From positions 124,001 to 188,000 of the forward strand of contig NZ_JACJQY010000005.1 in NCBI RefSeq assembly GCF_014696925.1: a stretch of DNA of 64,000 bases, given 5' to 3'. Positions 27,701-35,698 of this stretch are shown piece by piece. Made by a program: the position numbers and the translations under genes. The notes under the pieces were generated by a model. The model did no database searches. It saw only the letters and a program-made list of their open reading frames with translations, and was not told the DNA's origin. Source of the DNA: Phormidium tenue FACHB-1050. GTDB taxonomy: Bacteria; Cyanobacteriota; Cyanobacteriia; Pseudanabaenales; Pseudanabaenaceae. Every line of letters begins with the position of its first letter. The stretch's first letter is position 1.

Positions 27701-28489
27701 CTTCTTACCCTTATCCTTAATTTCCGTCAAACCAATGATATGCAGCAACTCATTGTAAAAAGGCTTATTTAAACTATTGCTGTCATTAGCAGAACGGAGC
27801 TTTAATAAATGCTCAGGCGAAAAAATCTTGTAAAGATCGATTAAATCCAAATCCTCAAGATCGCGCAAATCAAAATGTGTGAACTTAATTTGATCGATAA
27901 CCTTAGCGATCGCAGGTTTGGCAATCTCTTTATAAAATACATCCGTCTTATTGCTACTAAATTGCTTCTCTTCAAAACCTTTAAATTGCTTAACTAAATC
28001 ATTATCTCGATAAAATAGGCGATCAAAAATCTCCGCATCAAAAACAAACCATTCATAAATATTCGTAACCACCAAATGCTTAACCTGAAAGTTTCCAAGC
28101 GTCACGCGCTCACGCAAAAAATATAAAACCAACTGCTGCACCGCCTTAGTATTGAGATTGCTCACCTTTGGCATCTCCACACTAGCTGTTTTAGTTGGCT
28201 TCTTTGTCTCAAAGATCACCCCAGCCGTACTTTCCACATTTTTATCATTGTGGATTACCAAATCACTATTTTCCTTCGTATTAATGAAATAGCGATCGCC
28301 ATAAAAGCTCTTTTTTAAAAAATCACTCAGCAGATTTTTATTAAACTCTTCATCCTTTTTCTCATCACAAAGCTCTAGCAGCCGCGCCAAAACAGCCTTA
28401 AATTCCTGAACACTTTCAGGATCAGGCTTAACTTTTAAATAAGTCTTATTTAATGCTTGCTTAGGTTCGAGCTTATTGAAAATCATCAA
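24728..28489 (-). CDS. type IIG-like restriction-modification enzyme (Eco57I-type N6-adenine methylase with nuclease domain)
   Basis: A 1253-residue single-polypeptide enzyme. Residues 1-200 form a nuclease-like domain with SDLVIHNDK...GVIFETKK, a PD-(D/E)XK pattern. A helical linker leads to the methylase with SAM motif DPAVGSGHFLVSAL and the catalytic IGNPPYIRQEE of N6-adenine enzymes. A TaqI-like specificity domain follows (ILTGLTEAFVINKE, IKPYAIPEAEKYLIKF), and the tail ends LVYQLYGLTEEEIKIV. It appears intact. It would methylate and cut at an unknown site. Fragments of its 3' end lie downstream between TA cassettes. Confidence 0.9.
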   Translation of the reverse strand: MMIFNKLEPKQALNKTYLKVKPDPESVQEFKAVLARLLELCDEKKDEEFNKNLLSDFLKKSFYGDRYFINTKENSDLVIHNDKNVESTAGVIFETKKPTKTASVEMPKVSNLNTKAVQQLVLYFLRERVTLGNFQVKHLVVTNIYEWFVFDAEIFDRLFYRDNDLVKQFKGFEEKQFSSNKTDVFYKEIAKPAIAKVIDQIKFTHFDLRDLEDLDLIDLYKIFSPEHLLKLRSANDSNSLNKPFYNELLHIIGLTEIKDKGKKLIGRRAEGDRHDGSLIENAIHELDSSDKISQLEKPEEFGETHEERLFNVALRLSITWINRVLFLKLLEAQLLKYHDNDQDFAFLNLAKIKSYSDLNRLFFSVLAREHGDRIASVKETFANVPYLNSSLFELTDIEQKTISISNLASENLPIFGATVLIDGNERKRSGELNALEYLFEFLHAYKFSKDEFEDEQEDSEKLINASVLGLIFEKINGYKDGSFYTPSFITMYMCRETIRRAVVQKFNEVKSWSCENIQDLCDDLGSYIKERDRVVRRNEANGIVNSLKICDPAVGSGHFLVSALNEMIAIKQYLGILQDRNGESLSKYEIEVVNDKLKVTLDGKLFAYNPKNKESQRVQEALFHEKQTIIEGCLFGVDINPNSVKICQLRLWIELLKNAYYRVDGNLETLPNIDINIKCGNSLISRFGLDVDVKQVLQKQKFSIEQYRNAVQTYRSAESKAQKREMENLIAKIKKSFKITLQGIDPKKTKVRRLEGEIENLQDQKWIIEPTKEERKVQERKIAKLNIEIAKLNVEIEDIESGKIYKNTLEWRFEFPEVLNDAGDFVGFDVVIGNPPYIRQEEIKEQKPFLQTNYATYSGTADLYVFFVEKGFEILKDKGQFSYIMPNKWMQAGYGKALRNYFLETQLQAIIDFGDLQVFEEATTYPCILNASKQSRNANFISASVKTLNYSNGFVKYLESISNKITSESLSDETWMISSGGDQNLLLKIKSKYISLSEYVEDKSFRGILTGLTEAFVINKEIYSELIKKDEKSLEIVRPFILGRNIKPYAIPEAEKYLIKFEKGFTNSRRKNQEALTWLFSEYPAICDYLNPFKDKAEKRTDKGDYWWELRACDYYQEFEKPKIMYQKFQVKPCFIYDDQGLYCNDSMWIISKDDKVLLAILNSNMGWWLISKYCTAIQNGYQLIWKYFGQIPIPKATQNQSKSITSIVDKILTAKKGDRHADTSELEKAIDALVYQLYGLTEEEIKIVEGER

Positions 28490-28565
28490 ACTTTATAGCT
28501 AGTGAAATTATTGGCTAGTCCCATTATGCCTATTTTATAGCAAAGCAAGTTTTGCTTAGGACATA

Positions 28566-28618
28566 AAACCCCAGAATCGAGTGGCGGCGAGAAGTGCCGC
28601 CACTCGATTCTGGGGTTT
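28566..28618. repeat. GC-rich hairpin repeat
   Basis: A perfect 23-bp stem from AAACCCCAGAATCGAGTGG inward, 7-nt loop GAGAAGT. It belongs to the family with the AGTGGCGGC arm also at 54698 and 55081. Confidence 0.85.
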
Positions 28619-28697
28619 AGCTGCTATAGCAACCAGCGATCGCTTCACCTCATACAGCCAAAGCTGCACCTACAGAGCTTTGCACTCAAACCCAAAC

Positions 28698-28750
28698 CAA
28701 GAAAAAAAATTGAAAGCGTTACTTCGCAACGCTTTCAATTTTTTTTCTTG
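28698..28750. repeat. framed hairpin family member R2
   Basis: A 23-bp perfect stem beginning CAAGAAAAAAAATTG with loop ACTTCGC. Left flank CTTTGCACTCAAACCCAAAC and right flank TTTGATCGGTAAT match members R1 and R4. Confidence 0.9.
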
Positions 28751-28804
28751 TGGTTCGTTTGATCGGTAATATTTGGCTGATTGGTGGGGCGATCGCGATC
28801 AAAG

Positions 28805-29938
28805 CTATTTACTGATTTTGCGACATTCATCACTAGATACTGATTGAGCACTACCATCAGGAAGCGTTTTAACACAGGCAATATCTCTTTCAGAGGCAAA
28901 GAATGTATAGGCAATAACCCCAGAAAGTACGATTAAAGATATAGGAATTAGCACATTTAAAGATAGCCACTTGGGACGTAATTTCTTCTTGATACTGGCT
29001 AGATTTTTCTGGACTGATAAAATATTAGGATGTTTAGCATTAAGCGATCGCTTGTAAATTTTGATCGCTTGTTCATAAAGCCCTTTGACTTCTTGATAAC
29101 GCTTTTGTGAGTAGTACATGGCTGCTAAATCCACTAAACTCGCCGCAACTTCTGGATGATCTACGCCTAACACCTTTCTTTTGATTTCTAATGCTTGTAA
29201 AAACAATGATTCTGCTTTCTGGTAAAGGGCTTGGGCATTATAAATTGCGGCTAGATCTAACATTGCCGAGGCGACATCAGGATGATCATCTCCTAATGCT
29301 TGCTTACGAATAGCGATCGCTTCTAGAAATAGTTTCTCAGTTTTATCAAATAGGTTTTGTGAATAACTAACAACTGCTAAATCGATTAAACTATTAGCAA
29401 CATGGGGATGAGATTCTCCATACAAATGTTGATTGACAATTAAAATTTGCTCAAGATAGTTTTCAGCCTCATCATATTTATTAAACTTGCGATTTTTTTG
29501 AGCTAGCTCGTATAAGCATTCCAAAAAAAGGCTAATCTTACCGTTAGCATAGGGTGGGTCAGGCTCAATTCGATAGGTAGCACTAGTATTGCTACTAAAA
29601 ACAATTTCATCACCATGCATCAATATCCAAGAGTCACGCATTTCACCATTGATCAGTAGCCCATTGGTACTTTTTCCTTTTTCAGGTGTGCCGTCACTTA
29701 GTCGAAATATTTGTAATAGTGGATCTGGTACTACTATTCCTGTCAAAGTTGCGTGTTCACGGGATACTGACTGCGATCGCAATACAATCTCATTTTCTGG
29801 CGATCGCCCAAGGACATAGCTCTTACTATCTAGTAAGATTCGTTGCTGTCCTTCAGGATCTTGCAAAATTAAATAATGCTCGAATTGACTGCCTTCAACT
29901 ACGGTTGCATCTTGGGGAATGATGGATCTGTTAGTCAT
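28805..29938 (-). CDS. FHA and TPR domain membrane protein
   Basis: A 377-residue protein. An N-terminal FHA domain (about 20-115: YVLGRSPENEIVL, SVSREHATL, STNGLLING) binds phosphothreonine. TPR repeats of the kinesin-light-chain type (about 145-310: LDLAVVSYSQNLFDKTEKLF and similar) follow. One transmembrane segment (VLIPISLIVLSGVIAYTFFA) lies near 330-350 with a short C-terminal tail. It likely recruits phosphorylated partners to a membrane complex; Ser/Thr kinases occur elsewhere in the window. Confidence 0.88.
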   Translation of the reverse strand: MTNRSIIPQDATVVEGSQFEHYLILQDPEGQQRILLDSKSYVLGRSPENEIVLRSQSVSREHATLTGIVVPDPLLQIFRLSDGTPEKGKSTNGLLINGEMRDSWILMHGDEIVFSSNTSATYRIEPDPPYANGKISLFLECLYELAQKNRKFNKYDEAENYLEQILIVNQHLYGESHPHVANSLIDLAVVSYSQNLFDKTEKLFLEAIAIRKQALGDDHPDVASAMLDLAAIYNAQALYQKAESLFLQALEIKRKVLGVDHPEVAASLVDLAAMYYSQKRYQEVKGLYEQAIKIYKRSLNAKHPNILSVQKNLASIKKKLRPKWLSLNVLIPISLIVLSGVIAYTFFASERDIACVKTLPDGSAQSVSSDECRKISK

Positions 29939-30103
29939 AGTAAGAGGGGCGATAGCTAATTACGGAGAGCACAATGGTCAGAATACTCAGATAGTTGAAA
30001 AATTATGACATTGTTTAAAGCTAACCTACCCACATCAAACTTGCAACAATCAATAATGAGCTATTTGGCTGAAACAATCCGATGCGAGGCTTTGTTTTGG
30101 GTT

Positions 30104-30871
30104 TTAGGCACTCTTAAAAAAGCGAATAATTTCGCGGACATGCTCCAAAAACTGACTGTCGGTACTGAGTTGCGCGATCGCCTGTCGTGACTCTCGGACT
30201 AAGCGCTCATGATCACGCTCATTGGTGGCGCGTAGATCTTCGAGATTTGCTCCTAATCTCGATAAATCTTTGCGTGTTTCCTCAGAAAACTGTGCGTATT
30301 TCGTTACCCATGAATAGGGATTTTCACTGCTAAGCTGTTCGTTAATTTGTCGTACTGACTCTTCCAAATTGGCAAACCTTTGGCGCAACTCCATTACATC
30401 TTCGCGAGGATAATCAATTTGCTGGTAAATTGCGCTCAACCTCTGAGATATGTACTCATAGGCGCTAATCGCAGGACGCAATATCGTCAATAAAAGTGCA
30501 GCGATCGCCCCCACATAACCGATAGTGCCAATGCCACTTGATGCTAAAACATAAAGAGCGATCGCCGAAATTACATGTAATGCCAGCGCTAATCCTAACG
30601 ATTTTTGGGCAAGCGATTTGACATAAGGTAATTGGTTATCATCGACATTAATACCTTTTTCCTTAGAAATTGTTGCTTGATTAAGTACAGCCTTAGATTG
30701 AAAATAAACATTCCAAGGCACAGTAACGATGATAATCAGCCATACAAAAATGCTTGCGCCAATTCCCCAATCAATAAAATTACCAAATGGCAAATTTAAC
30801 CATTGAGTTAGCCCAAATCCTGCCAGAAATATCAATAGTAAAGCGCCAAGCCAACCAATAAAATTACCCAT
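30104..30871 (-). CDS. membrane protein with coiled-coil tail, unknown function
   Basis: A 255-residue protein with about four hydrophobic helices in the first 150 residues (WLGALLLIFLAGFGLTQWL, SIFVWLIIIVTVPW, LALALHVISAIALYVLA, YVGAIAALLLTIL) and a helical, coiled-coil-prone C-terminus (VMELRQRFANLEESVRQI). No family recognised with certainty; similar proteins are known from cyanobacteria as hypotheticals. Confidence 0.75.
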   Translation of the reverse strand: MGNFIGWLGALLLIFLAGFGLTQWLNLPFGNFIDWGIGASIFVWLIIIVTVPWNVYFQSKAVLNQATISKEKGINVDDNQLPYVKSLAQKSLGLALALHVISAIALYVLASSGIGTIGYVGAIAALLLTILRPAISAYEYISQRLSAIYQQIDYPREDVMELRQRFANLEESVRQINEQLSSENPYSWVTKYAQFSEETRKDLSRLGANLEDLRATNERDHERLVRESRQAIAQLSTDSQFLEHVREIIRFFKSA

Positions 30872-30914
30872 AGGATTATCTGCAAATATTTAAAGTCTAC
30901 TGAACTAACTATGC

Positions 30915-30957
30915 CAAAAGATCAAAAGCGGCGCTCTGCGCCGCTTTTGATCTTTTG
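30915..30957. terminator. strong hairpin between htrA and the membrane protein gene
   Basis: A perfect 20-bp stem (CAAAAGATCAAAAGCGGCGC) with loop TCT. Located downstream of the minus-strand protease gene, so probably its terminator. Confidence 0.8.
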
Positions 30958-30968
30958 TTTGGATAATC

Positions 30969-32201
30969 CTAATTAGGGAATTTTTGTGGAAACTGTGCAG
31001 TTTCTACATTTAAAGCAACTGTTTGACCAGCACGCTTAACTTCCATACGGATTTTGTCACCAACTGCTCGATCTTCAACTAATTGGGTAACTTGATCAGC
31101 AGTCAAAATTTCTTTATCGTTAAATCTGACAATCACATCACCACGCTTAGCGCCTGCTTTTGCCGCAGGAGAGTCATCTACGACTCTAGTAATCAATACA
31201 CCCTTATCTTCAGAAATTTGGATGCCAAACTCAGTGTCTTGATTGACCTGTCTTTTGACATTTGGATCAACCGTTACCATTTGAATACCAAGATAAGCAC
31301 GGCTGACTTTACCGTTCGCAATTAGTTGCTTAGCAATGCGCTGAGCAGTTTCAATCGGAATTGCAAAACCTAAACCCTGTGCGCCTTGGATAATCGCAGT
31401 GTTGACTCCAATAACTTCGCCATTTTGATTAAGCAAAGGACCACCTGAGTTACCAGGATTAATAGCAGCATCGGTTTGAATGAAGCTAACGCGCTTATCA
31501 ACACCGATTTGTCCACTATTACGACCGATCGCACTGATGATGCCAGCCGTAACTGTATTGTCTAGTCCCAGTGGATTACCGATTGCGATCGCCCAGTCTC
31601 CTGGTTGTAAATTTGCCGAACTGCCAAGACTCACGGTAGGCAAGTTGTCTGGCTTAACCTGTACCACCGCAATATCGGTTAGTTCATCGCTACCAATTAC
31701 CTTACCTTCAATTTGGCGACCATCTTTGAGAATTACAGTTACCTTGTCTGCACCACTAACAACGTGGGCATTGGTGATAATGTCTCCCTCTTTATTAATG
31801 ATAAAACCAGAGCCAGTACCTCGTTCAACCCGTTCTCTAGGCATACGACGTAATTGATCGCCAAAAAATTGGCGAAACATGGGGTCTTCCAAGAATTCCT
31901 GAGGAATCTGTTGATTGCTAGCAACAGTACGAGAAGCATTGATTCTAACTACTGCGGGTCCCGTACGATTAACGGCTTCCACCACATAGTTGCGAGGTAC
32001 GGTAATCGATTTAACTTTGTCACTCTCTTGTGCGATCACTGGTGATATCGATGCAACTTGAGTTACGGGCGTAACTACCGTCGTATTTGGCGATCGCACT
32101 CCAGATACAACCGCCCAAGCTCCCAAAATTACACCTAAAAGGAGCATCGAAGCATAAATCAAAGGTTGCTTGTAACGAGATTTTTTGTTTGAGTCTCTCA
32201 T
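30969..32201 (-). CDS. HtrA/Deg family serine protease with PDZ domain
   Basis: A 410-residue periplasmic or lumenal protease of the HhoA/HhoB/HtrA group. One N-terminal membrane anchor (PLIYASMLLLGVILGAWAVV). Catalytic triad seen in NAHVV (His), TDIAVV (Asp) and GNSGGPLL (Ser). One PDZ domain forms the C-terminal quarter (GVLITRVVDDSPAAKAGAK). It probably degrades misfolded proteins under light or heat stress. The ATG at 32201 is chosen over an upstream TTG because GGAA precedes it and family starts are short. Which of the three paralogues it is cannot be told by eye. Confidence 0.93.
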   Translation of the reverse strand: MRDSNKKSRYKQPLIYASMLLLGVILGAWAVVSGVRSPNTTVVTPVTQVASISPVIAQESDKVKSITVPRNYVVEAVNRTGPAVVRINASRTVASNQQIPQEFLEDPMFRQFFGDQLRRMPRERVERGTGSGFIINKEGDIITNAHVVSGADKVTVILKDGRQIEGKVIGSDELTDIAVVQVKPDNLPTVSLGSSANLQPGDWAIAIGNPLGLDNTVTAGIISAIGRNSGQIGVDKRVSFIQTDAAINPGNSGGPLLNQNGEVIGVNTAIIQGAQGLGFAIPIETAQRIAKQLIANGKVSRAYLGIQMVTVDPNVKRQVNQDTEFGIQISEDKGVLITRVVDDSPAAKAGAKRGDVIVRFNDKEILTADQVTQLVEDRAVGDKIRMEVKRAGQTVALNVETAQFPQKFPN

Positions 32202-32463
32202 AGCTATTTCCGCGACCAATAATATCTAAATTCTACTAAAGATTTTTTTTCATGTTAATCTTTCCCGCCAGACGGAAAACCGTCACTTATGGCTGCTGTC
32301 CATCATGTTGAGACATAAAACCAGAAGACGAGTGGTGACGCGAAGCGCCACTACTCGCTTCTTGGATTTTGATTTGTCCTAATACAACCGACCACAGATA
32401 CATAACAGATATATAAATTAGACATAATTTTAAAGAATAATGCATCACCCACCAGAGCCGATT

Positions 32464-32567
32464 TATACCAAAACACAAAATGGCGTAGCCATTTTATGTT
32501 TTTAAAACTCTTACTGGGTTTGGTCTTTAATTCACAAAAGTGTGGCAACACTTTCGTGAATTGGTAT
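32464..32567. repeat. composite palindromic element, copy B (inverted)
   Basis: The reverse complement of this segment aligns along its whole length with copy A: ATACCAATTC end, a hairpin with GAAAGTGT, core AAACCCAGTAAG, a hairpin with AAAATGGCTACGCCATTTT, then TTGGTAT. Confidence 0.85.
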
Positions 32568-32590
32568 TAAATGACCAATTTAAATAAATT

Positions 32591-32622
32591 GTGAGAGAGC
32601 GCTCGTCAGGGCGCTCTCTCAC
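32591..32622 (-). terminator. hairpin terminator of the anti-sigma gene
   Basis: GTGAGAGAGCGC pairs with GCGCTCTCTCAC around an 8-nt loop, just downstream of the sapG-like gene. Confidence 0.65.
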
Positions 32623-32631
32623 TTTGAGTAA

Positions 32632-33120
32632 TTATTTAGAACTCATCGATTTTGGCAAAGGCACAAGTGGCTCTTCCATCGCAATTAAGATTGGTTCTTC
32701 TTTTACTTGTTTAGGAGCATTGATGTTATTTGTGACTGGGCTAAATTGAGGACTAGAGTTAAAGGTAAACATCGAGCCGAATACCCCAACCACAGCCGCC
32801 ACGGATATCCCAATACCTGCCAATTTCCATTTACGACGCTGCGATCGCTTGTCAATCTCGGCAAAGACACGATTAATCATTACATCTGTCTCTGCTTTTA
32901 CAGATGAATGGGCTGCCACAGGCACTGGCAAATCAATTAAGGATTGACGTAGCTTTAGTTGTTGTTGATAGAGGCGACGGAAATCAACATCATCGGACAG
33001 CCACTGTTCGACAAGTTGCTCTTCAGCTTCAGTTACTTCGCCATCTATATACGCACTGAGTAACTCAAAGCGCTCCTCTGGAATAATCATAGAACTATTA
33101 AAAATTTGGTTAGCACTCAT
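32632..33120 (-). CDS. anti-sigma factor (RseA-like), partner of SigG
   Basis: A 162-residue protein. The N-terminal ASD-like region (FELLSAYIDGEVTEAEEQLVEQWL) is followed by one transmembrane helix (WKLAGIGISVAAVVGVFGSMF, about 98-118) and a short periplasmic tail. It starts 20 bases after the ECF sigma gene, matching the sigG and anti-sigma arrangement known in Synechocystis. It should hold the sigma factor at the membrane until stress. A start at residue 11 is also possible. Confidence 0.85.
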   Translation of the reverse strand: MSANQIFNSSMIIPEERFELLSAYIDGEVTEAEEQLVEQWLSDDVDFRRLYQQQLKLRQSLIDLPVPVAAHSSVKAETDVMINRVFAEIDKRSQRRKWKLAGIGISVAAVVGVFGSMFTFNSSPQFSPVTNNINAPKQVKEEPILIAMEEPLVPLPKSMSSK

Positions 33121-33139
33121 AACTTAAATACACCCCTCG

Positions 33140-33802
33140 TTACATATTGGACAAATAGGGTTGTAGTTGCGCTTGTAGCTTTAATCTTGCTCTAGCTATA
33201 CGTGATTTTACTGTACCAAGCGATACACCTGTTAGCTCCGAAATCTCTTCGTAAGACAAACCTTGAATTTCCCTCAAAACGATGGTTTCACGGAAACTAG
33301 AAGGCAAATCTTGAATGGCTTTGCGAAGTTGTTCATAAAACTCTTGCGTAGACATGTTTTCGATCGGGCTAGGGGCGGCGCTAGGTAAGTCCCAATTCAT
33401 CTCATCACCATCGCCAGACATAAACGGTGCGTCGAGGGAAACTGAGTTGCCAACTCGTTTGCGCTTACGCAATTCGTCATAGAACAAATTAGTGGCAATC
33501 CGACTCAGCCAACCACGAAACTTTTCAGGCTCTTGTAAGCGCTTGATGTTTCGGTAAACACGCAACCATACTTCTTGGGCAAGGTCAGCACGATCTTGCC
33601 AGTCAGGAGCGAGTTTGTATAGAACTTGATCGACATAGGACTGATTACGTCGCATAAGTTCGGCAAACGCAGACTTACTGGTTTGCGCTTCGGTTTGGCA
33701 CAGTTGTACCAGTTCAACGATGGGGAGCTTATCAACGGACACGGAGTTGGAGGGCTTGTACCCTCCGATGCTGGTTGACCAAGATAGGCTATAACTCATC
33801 AA
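33140..33802 (-). CDS. sigG: ECF RNA polymerase sigma factor, SigG type
   Basis: A 220-residue group 4 sigma factor. Region 2 is seen as RADLAQEVWLRVYRNIKRLQ and FRGWLSRIATNLFYDELR. Region 4 is LPSSFRETIVLREIQGLSYEEI with SLGTVKSRIARAR as the recognition helix. An acidic linker with MSGDGDEMNWD joins them. SigG responds to envelope and stress signals in cyanobacteria. It is co-transcribed with its anti-sigma gene. Confidence 0.9.
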   Translation of the reverse strand: MMSYSLSWSTSIGGYKPSNSVSVDKLPIVELVQLCQTEAQTSKSAFAELMRRNQSYVDQVLYKLAPDWQDRADLAQEVWLRVYRNIKRLQEPEKFRGWLSRIATNLFYDELRKRKRVGNSVSLDAPFMSGDGDEMNWDLPSAAPSPIENMSTQEFYEQLRKAIQDLPSSFRETIVLREIQGLSYEEISELTGVSLGTVKSRIARARLKLQAQLQPYLSNM

Positions 33803-34090
33803 TTACTCGCTCCTACTGGACTTGAATCTGCACATGACTAAATGTCTGTGTTTTTATGTTCAAGTTTTAGGACGAAGAATTATCAAAGTTTGTTCCTATC
33901 AAAATAGAGCTTTACTTGATATATAGCACTTTGCCACATGAATAAAATCATCGCAAAGTACTTCTAAGTATCGATATTTAAAGATATTTCAAGAGGGATA
34001 ATAGCAGTTAGTTTGGGTGTTTTTGCTAATTTATAGGTTTCCTTAGATCTTTCACCTAATTTTTTTACTTAAATTTATTTGGTTATACTT

Positions 34091-34234
34091 ATGCAGCGAT
34101 CGCAGTGGATATCAGTTTTAACGGGCGTTGTCGCCGTAGTTTTGGGTGTGGGCTATTTGATTTTGGTACAAGTACTTGATTGGCGCGGCGGCGAAATGCT
34201 ACCTGCTCCTGTTGATCTGTCCTTTCTTTTTTAA
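34091..34234 (+). CDS. small conserved membrane protein (47 aa)
   Basis: A short ORF encoding 47 residues with one hydrophobic helix (ISVLTGVVAVVLGVGYLIL) and the tail DWRGGEMLPAPVDLSF. It resembles a small single-helix protein common in cyanobacteria. Position between divergently read regions and the codon pattern support a real gene. Function unknown. Confidence 0.65.
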   Translation: MQRSQWISVLTGVVAVVLGVGYLILVQVLDWRGGEMLPAPVDLSFLF

Positions 34235-34277
34235 TGTTCTTATAGAGCGTCACAAATTGCCGCTCTATATTTTAGAG

Positions 34278-34296
34278 AGAGGCGCGAAGCGCCTCT
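34278..34296. terminator. short GC-rich hairpin
   Basis: AGAGGCGC, loop GAA, GCGCCTCT, after the 47-residue ORF. Confidence 0.5.
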
Positions 34297-34315
34297 TGCC
34301 AAATTCGTAGATTTT

Positions 34316-34759
34316 ATGAAACTAACCAGAAAGGGTCATTACAGTGTGAAGGCGATGCTCGATCTGGTGGTTTGGGCAAAACGTAAGCCTGCCTCAGTCC
34401 GCGAAATTAGCGATCGCCAATCGATTCCTGCCCCATATTTAGAAAAAATCTTGATAGCCTTGCGTCAAGCAGATCTAGTGGAGTCAGTTCGCGGCGTACA
34501 AGGTGGTTACAAGCTGAAGCGATCGCCTAAAGAAATCTCTCTAGGCGAAATTTTATCGGCGGTTGGCGAAGATACTTATCCTTTGCCCAGACTCAAGCCA
34601 CAGGAAAAACTCGCCTCTGATTGGGTCACATTTGCCCTATGGCAAAGACTTGATCGCAAGCTTAAGGATGCTCTTTACGGTATTTGTTTAGAAGATTTAT
34701 ATTACGATGCCCGCAGTTGGCAAGCATCCCAAGGACAAAGCTCAGGATTTATAGTTTAA
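34316..34759 (+). CDS. Rrf2 family transcriptional regulator
   Basis: A 147-residue winged-helix regulator: MKLTRKGHYSVKAMLDLV, VREISDRQSIPAPYLEKIL (recognition region) and VESVRGVQGGYKLKRSP (wing). It lacks the three closely spaced cysteines that bind Fe-S clusters in IscR; only one cysteine is visible (YGICLEDL). The target regulon is unknown. It converges on ribH, and the two stop codons share one hairpin. Confidence 0.93.
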   Translation: MKLTRKGHYSVKAMLDLVVWAKRKPASVREISDRQSIPAPYLEKILIALRQADLVESVRGVQGGYKLKRSPKEISLGEILSAVGEDTYPLPRLKPQEKLASDWVTFALWQRLDRKLKDALYGICLEDLYYDARSWQASQGQSSGFIV

Positions 34760-34788
34760 ATAAGTGAGCAAAGCTCGCTTATTTAAAC
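34754..34788. terminator. bidirectional hairpin containing both stop codons (Rrf2 and ribH)
   Basis: GTTTAAATAAGTGAGC pairs (one G-T) with GCTCGCTTATTTAAAC around an AAA loop. The TAA of the Rrf2 gene is in the left arm and the TAA of ribH in the right arm. Confidence 0.85.
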
Positions 34789-35271
34789 AGATTTCGAGCG
34801 GATTTGGCGCATAAGGTTAGCCATTTCGATCGCCGCCATACCAAATTCCCAGCCTTTATTGCCCTTGATGCCCGCACGTTCTAGAGCCTGCTGCATCGTG
34901 TCAGTGGTCAACACCCCAAAAATAATCGGTACACCAGTTTGAAAAGAGGTTGCCGCAACTCCCTTAGAAACCTCATTAGCTACATAGTCAAAATGGGGAG
35001 TATCCCCACGAATGACAGCCCCTAGGCAAATAATTGCGTCATAACGTCCTGAATCGGCTAATTCTTTTGCCACCATTGATATTTCCAGACTTCCTGGAAC
35101 CCATGCATAATCAACTTGGCTACCAGTCTCTGAAACATCAACACCATGTCTCAATAACGAATCTTGACATCCTTGGAGAAGCTTACCGACGATCAGGTCA
35201 TTAAATCGAGCTACCACGATCGCAAAGCGCAAACTATCTGTATTGGTAAAGCTACCTTCAAAAACGGTCAT
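34783..35271 (-). CDS. ribH: 6,7-dimethyl-8-ribityllumazine synthase
   Basis: Makes the lumazine precursor of riboflavin. The 162-residue protein has [19 protein letters not shown], the PGSLEIS segment that binds the substrate, [16 protein letters not shown] with the catalytic histidine, and [17 protein letters not shown]. Length is normal for the family. The C-terminus overlaps a shared terminator hairpin. Confidence 0.97.
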   Translation of the reverse strand: MTVFEGSFTNTDSLRFAIVVARFNDLIVGKLLQGCQDSLLRHGVDVSETGSQVDYAWVPGSLEISMVAKELADSGRYDAIICLGAVIRGDTPHFDYVANEVSKGVAATSFQTGVPIIFGVLTTDTMQQALERAGIKGNKGWEFGMAAIEMANLMRQIRSKSV

Positions 35272-35323
35272 AGAATTTTAATTTGTAGCAATTTTCAAAT
35301 ATTAATCAAAATTAAGCAAAGTA

Positions 35324-35366
35324 AAAGTTTTACAACGCCTTGCTAAGCAAGGCGTTGTAAAACTTT
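35324..35366 (-). terminator. perfect 20-bp-stem terminator of psbZ
   Basis: AAAGTTTTACAACGCCTTGC and its exact complement flank a TAA loop, just downstream of the minus-strand psbZ gene. Confidence 0.8.
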
Positions 35367-35388
35367 TTGGGGGCTTTATTAGCTATGT

Positions 35389-35577
35389 CTAAGCTACAAA
35401 AGCATTCAAAATGCCGATGACAATTACAAATGCTAACCAAATCAAAGAGCCAAGAAATAACAGAGGCTTTGTTTGGTTCCAAGAGCTAGGGGATGCGTAA
35501 GCTACGGGTACACCAATCACCAAAACGAAGGAAAACAATACAAAAGCTGCCAATAAAAGTTGGAATAGAATAGTCAC
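35389..35577 (-). CDS. psbZ: photosystem II reaction centre protein Z
   Basis: A 62-residue thylakoid protein with two transmembrane helices ([20 protein letters not shown] and [16 protein letters not shown]) joined by [16 protein letters not shown], the PsbZ loop. The exact family length and start are obtained only with the GTG at 35577, which has GGAG about 11 nt upstream; the longer frame adds 37 unrelated residues. PsbZ helps hold PSII and its antenna together. Confidence 0.95.
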   Translation of the reverse strand: MTILFQLLLAAFVLFSFVLVIGVPVAYASPSSWNQTKPLLFLGSLIWLAFVIVIGILNAFVA

Positions 35578-35660
35578 TTTATTTAAACTCCGAATACTAA
35601 AACAAAATACTAAGACAAATCCTTTACACCAAATTAGCAGAAAATGCGTCTCTCTTAAGG

Positions 35661-35698
35661 TTTGAAGTAAATGGTGCTTCAGCACCATTTACTTCAAA
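35661..35698 (-). terminator. perfect hairpin terminator of the histidine phosphatase gene
   Basis: An 18-bp stem (TTTGAAGTAAATGGTGCT) with a 2-nt loop, touching the stop codon of the minus-strand phosphatase gene. Confidence 0.75.

Larger units (their letters stand above)
28490..28804. other. intergenic region with two long hairpins
   Basis: No gene seen in this 315-bp gap. It carries the GC-rich hairpin at 28566-28618 and the framed hairpin R2 at 28698-28750. Confidence 0.7.
32202..32631. other. 430-bp gap holding three palindromic repeats
   Basis: No gene seen. It contains an imperfect hairpin at 32321-32366 (CCAGAAGACGAGTGG arm), composite element B (32464-32567) and a terminator-like stem at 32591-32622. 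Confidence 0.7.

Noticed and set aside
32287-32551. Two short minus-strand ORFs in the 32.2-32.6 kb gap
   Set aside because: They are made of composite element B and the hairpin next to it.
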